Assembly (NCBI GenBank): GCA_026929865.2
Contig: CM049413.1
Span: 17,086,001 to 17,150,000, forward strand
Reading direction: 5' to 3'
DNA: 64,000 bases
From: Hyperoplus lanceolatus
Lineage: Eukaryota; Chordata; Actinopteri; Uranoscopiformes; Ammodytidae
The notes under the pieces were generated by a model, which ran no database searches, was not told the origin of the DNA, and saw only the letters and a program-made list of their open reading frames with translations. Both the position numbers and the translations under genes were made by a program. The number at the start of each line of letters is the position of its first letter. The first letter of the stretch is position 1. Of this stretch, positions 63,083-64,000 are shown piece after piece.

Positions 63083-63413
63083 AGTAAGTCGATTGATTTA
63101 TTGATTCGCAGGCGGACGGTAGGCAGCTCTGCCAACGGAGCGAGAGTGCGCTCGCTTGTTGCTCCGCCTGTCAAAACGCCCACACATCGTTTGTCCACTG
63201 GCCTTTCATTAAAATATATATTTTATATTAGGTTTATTATATTGAGTCTTAAATAAACACTGCTTTCATTACGACTCTCAACGCGCATTTCAATGAACCA
63301 TGATGTAGTCTACAAAAAGATACTGAACTGTGACTGACCAATCAACTTGCCCTGCATATGATTTTACTGGCCCCGGGCCAGCGGGCCATTGGTTATGTCG
63401 AACCCTGTATTAC

Positions 63414-64000
63414 GTAAGCATACAGAGTAGTATTGACTTTATCTGTGAGATTTCCAAACGCAGAGCTGGTGTGGTGGCAAAAAATAGTTTTTTTCCATCT
63501 CAACATCGCTGTCGTGTATTTATGTTCACCTCATGTGGGGATGTAAGGTCACCGAGGGCAGGATCCTAGTATGATTAATGAGTCAACGCTATGCTTGAAA
63601 CAGGGGCATTCATACAAAATGCAGGACTGTTAAAAACAGTTTTGACTGTTGTTTTTAATGCCCATGCTCAAGGCACAAAGTTTGCTAGTATGGAGGCTAT
63701 GCAGCATACAAACAGGGATAATGGCACAAACGTATAGCCGGGCGTGCTCTTAGTTTGAGGCATATTGACGCCTTCAGTGGTGTGCAGCTCTTAAGCTACT
63801 ATGATTGTTTACGCTCTACTCCCATCAATTTAACATTTTCATTGAATTGTGGCTGATTTCAATTATCCCCTGCTTGCATGTTTTCTGAGACACTTTTCTA
63901 TTATTTCTAAGCCGAATACACCTCAGATTTCAGAAAAACCTCCGCATTTTCCCAGTAGTTATTCTGTCTCGGCTGTGAATGGCGTGAATGGTATTTACAT
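63414..64000. other. Unique sequence to window end
   Basis: Resumes after the hAT target duplication; nothing recognised. Confidence 0.5.

Larger units (their letters stand above)
61914..63407 (+). mobile_element. hAT-type DNA transposon with degraded BED-finger transposase
   Basis: Begins CAGGGTTCAACACAAC and ends GGTTATGTCGAACCCTG, inverted copies with two mismatches (core CAGGGTTC). It is flanked by an exact 6-bp duplication TATTAC (61908-61913 and 63408-63413). Six bases is short for hAT elements (normally 8), although variants with shorter duplications exist. Subterminal GGCC-rich words (ACTGGCCCGCAGGGCCAGTA at 61944-61963; TTTTACTGGCCCC near both ends) are likely transposase sites. The transposase remnant lies at 62508-63082. 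An almost perfect hairpin sits at 62064-62140. The interior is shorter than in a full element (typically over 2.5 kb), so the catalytic C-terminal part has been lost. Confidence 0.85.

Overview
The window looks like nuclear DNA from a teleost fish, probably an acanthomorph (spiny-rayed) species. The reasons are a very high load of (CA)n/(GT)n and (GA)n microsatellites (over 40 tracts, about 2.7 kb or 4% by my own adding up), two fish Tc1-like transposon families, tRNA-headed SINEs of fish type, several short inverted-repeat DNA elements of kinds common in fishes, and hAT elements. I found no convincing host exon, tRNA, rRNA, CRISPR array or operon. Nearly all long open frames are microsatellites read as His-Thr, Cys-Val, Arg-Glu or Ser-Leu repeats. 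The window is best read as intergenic or deep-intronic DNA of a large gene; I cannot tell which.

Layout. 1-600: internally deleted Tc1-like element cut by the window edge. 603-4860: mostly unique sequence with a GACA/CA microsatellite. 4863-6481: an unusual Tc1 palindrome in which two 3' halves of a transposon face outwards around a 54-bp centre. 6495-8300: dense microsatellites. 8616-9910: old interspersed repeats, including a LINE-like tail and a widespread fish repeat. 11225-11598: short element with an exact 9-bp target duplication. 15093-15268: TTAA-flanked MITE. 18250-23460: degenerate fish repeats and CA/GT tracts. 23500-35000: purine-rich and microsatellite-rich DNA with one hAT MITE fragment. 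35000-44000: mostly unique DNA. 44275-45366: 1.1-kb TTAA-flanked element. 48119-49459: a tRNA SINE split by a complete 1,059-bp hAT element with an exact 8-bp duplication. 50946-51346: MITE with 25-bp terminal inverted repeats. 53163-53724: solo LTR fossil holding a nested SINE. 59169-60114: TA-flanked element with an array of a repeated 17-bp motif. 61914-63407: hAT element with a degraded BED-finger transposase and an almost perfect 37-bp-arm hairpin.

No set of genes works together here. The interest lies in element architecture: the Tc1 palindrome, the nested insertions whose duplications can be read to the base, the hairpins inside two DNA transposons, and opposing CA/GT tracts that could fold on each other. 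Family names are given only where end structure or protein motifs support them; naming against a repeat library was not possible. Statements that a repeat is common in fishes are from memory, not from a search.
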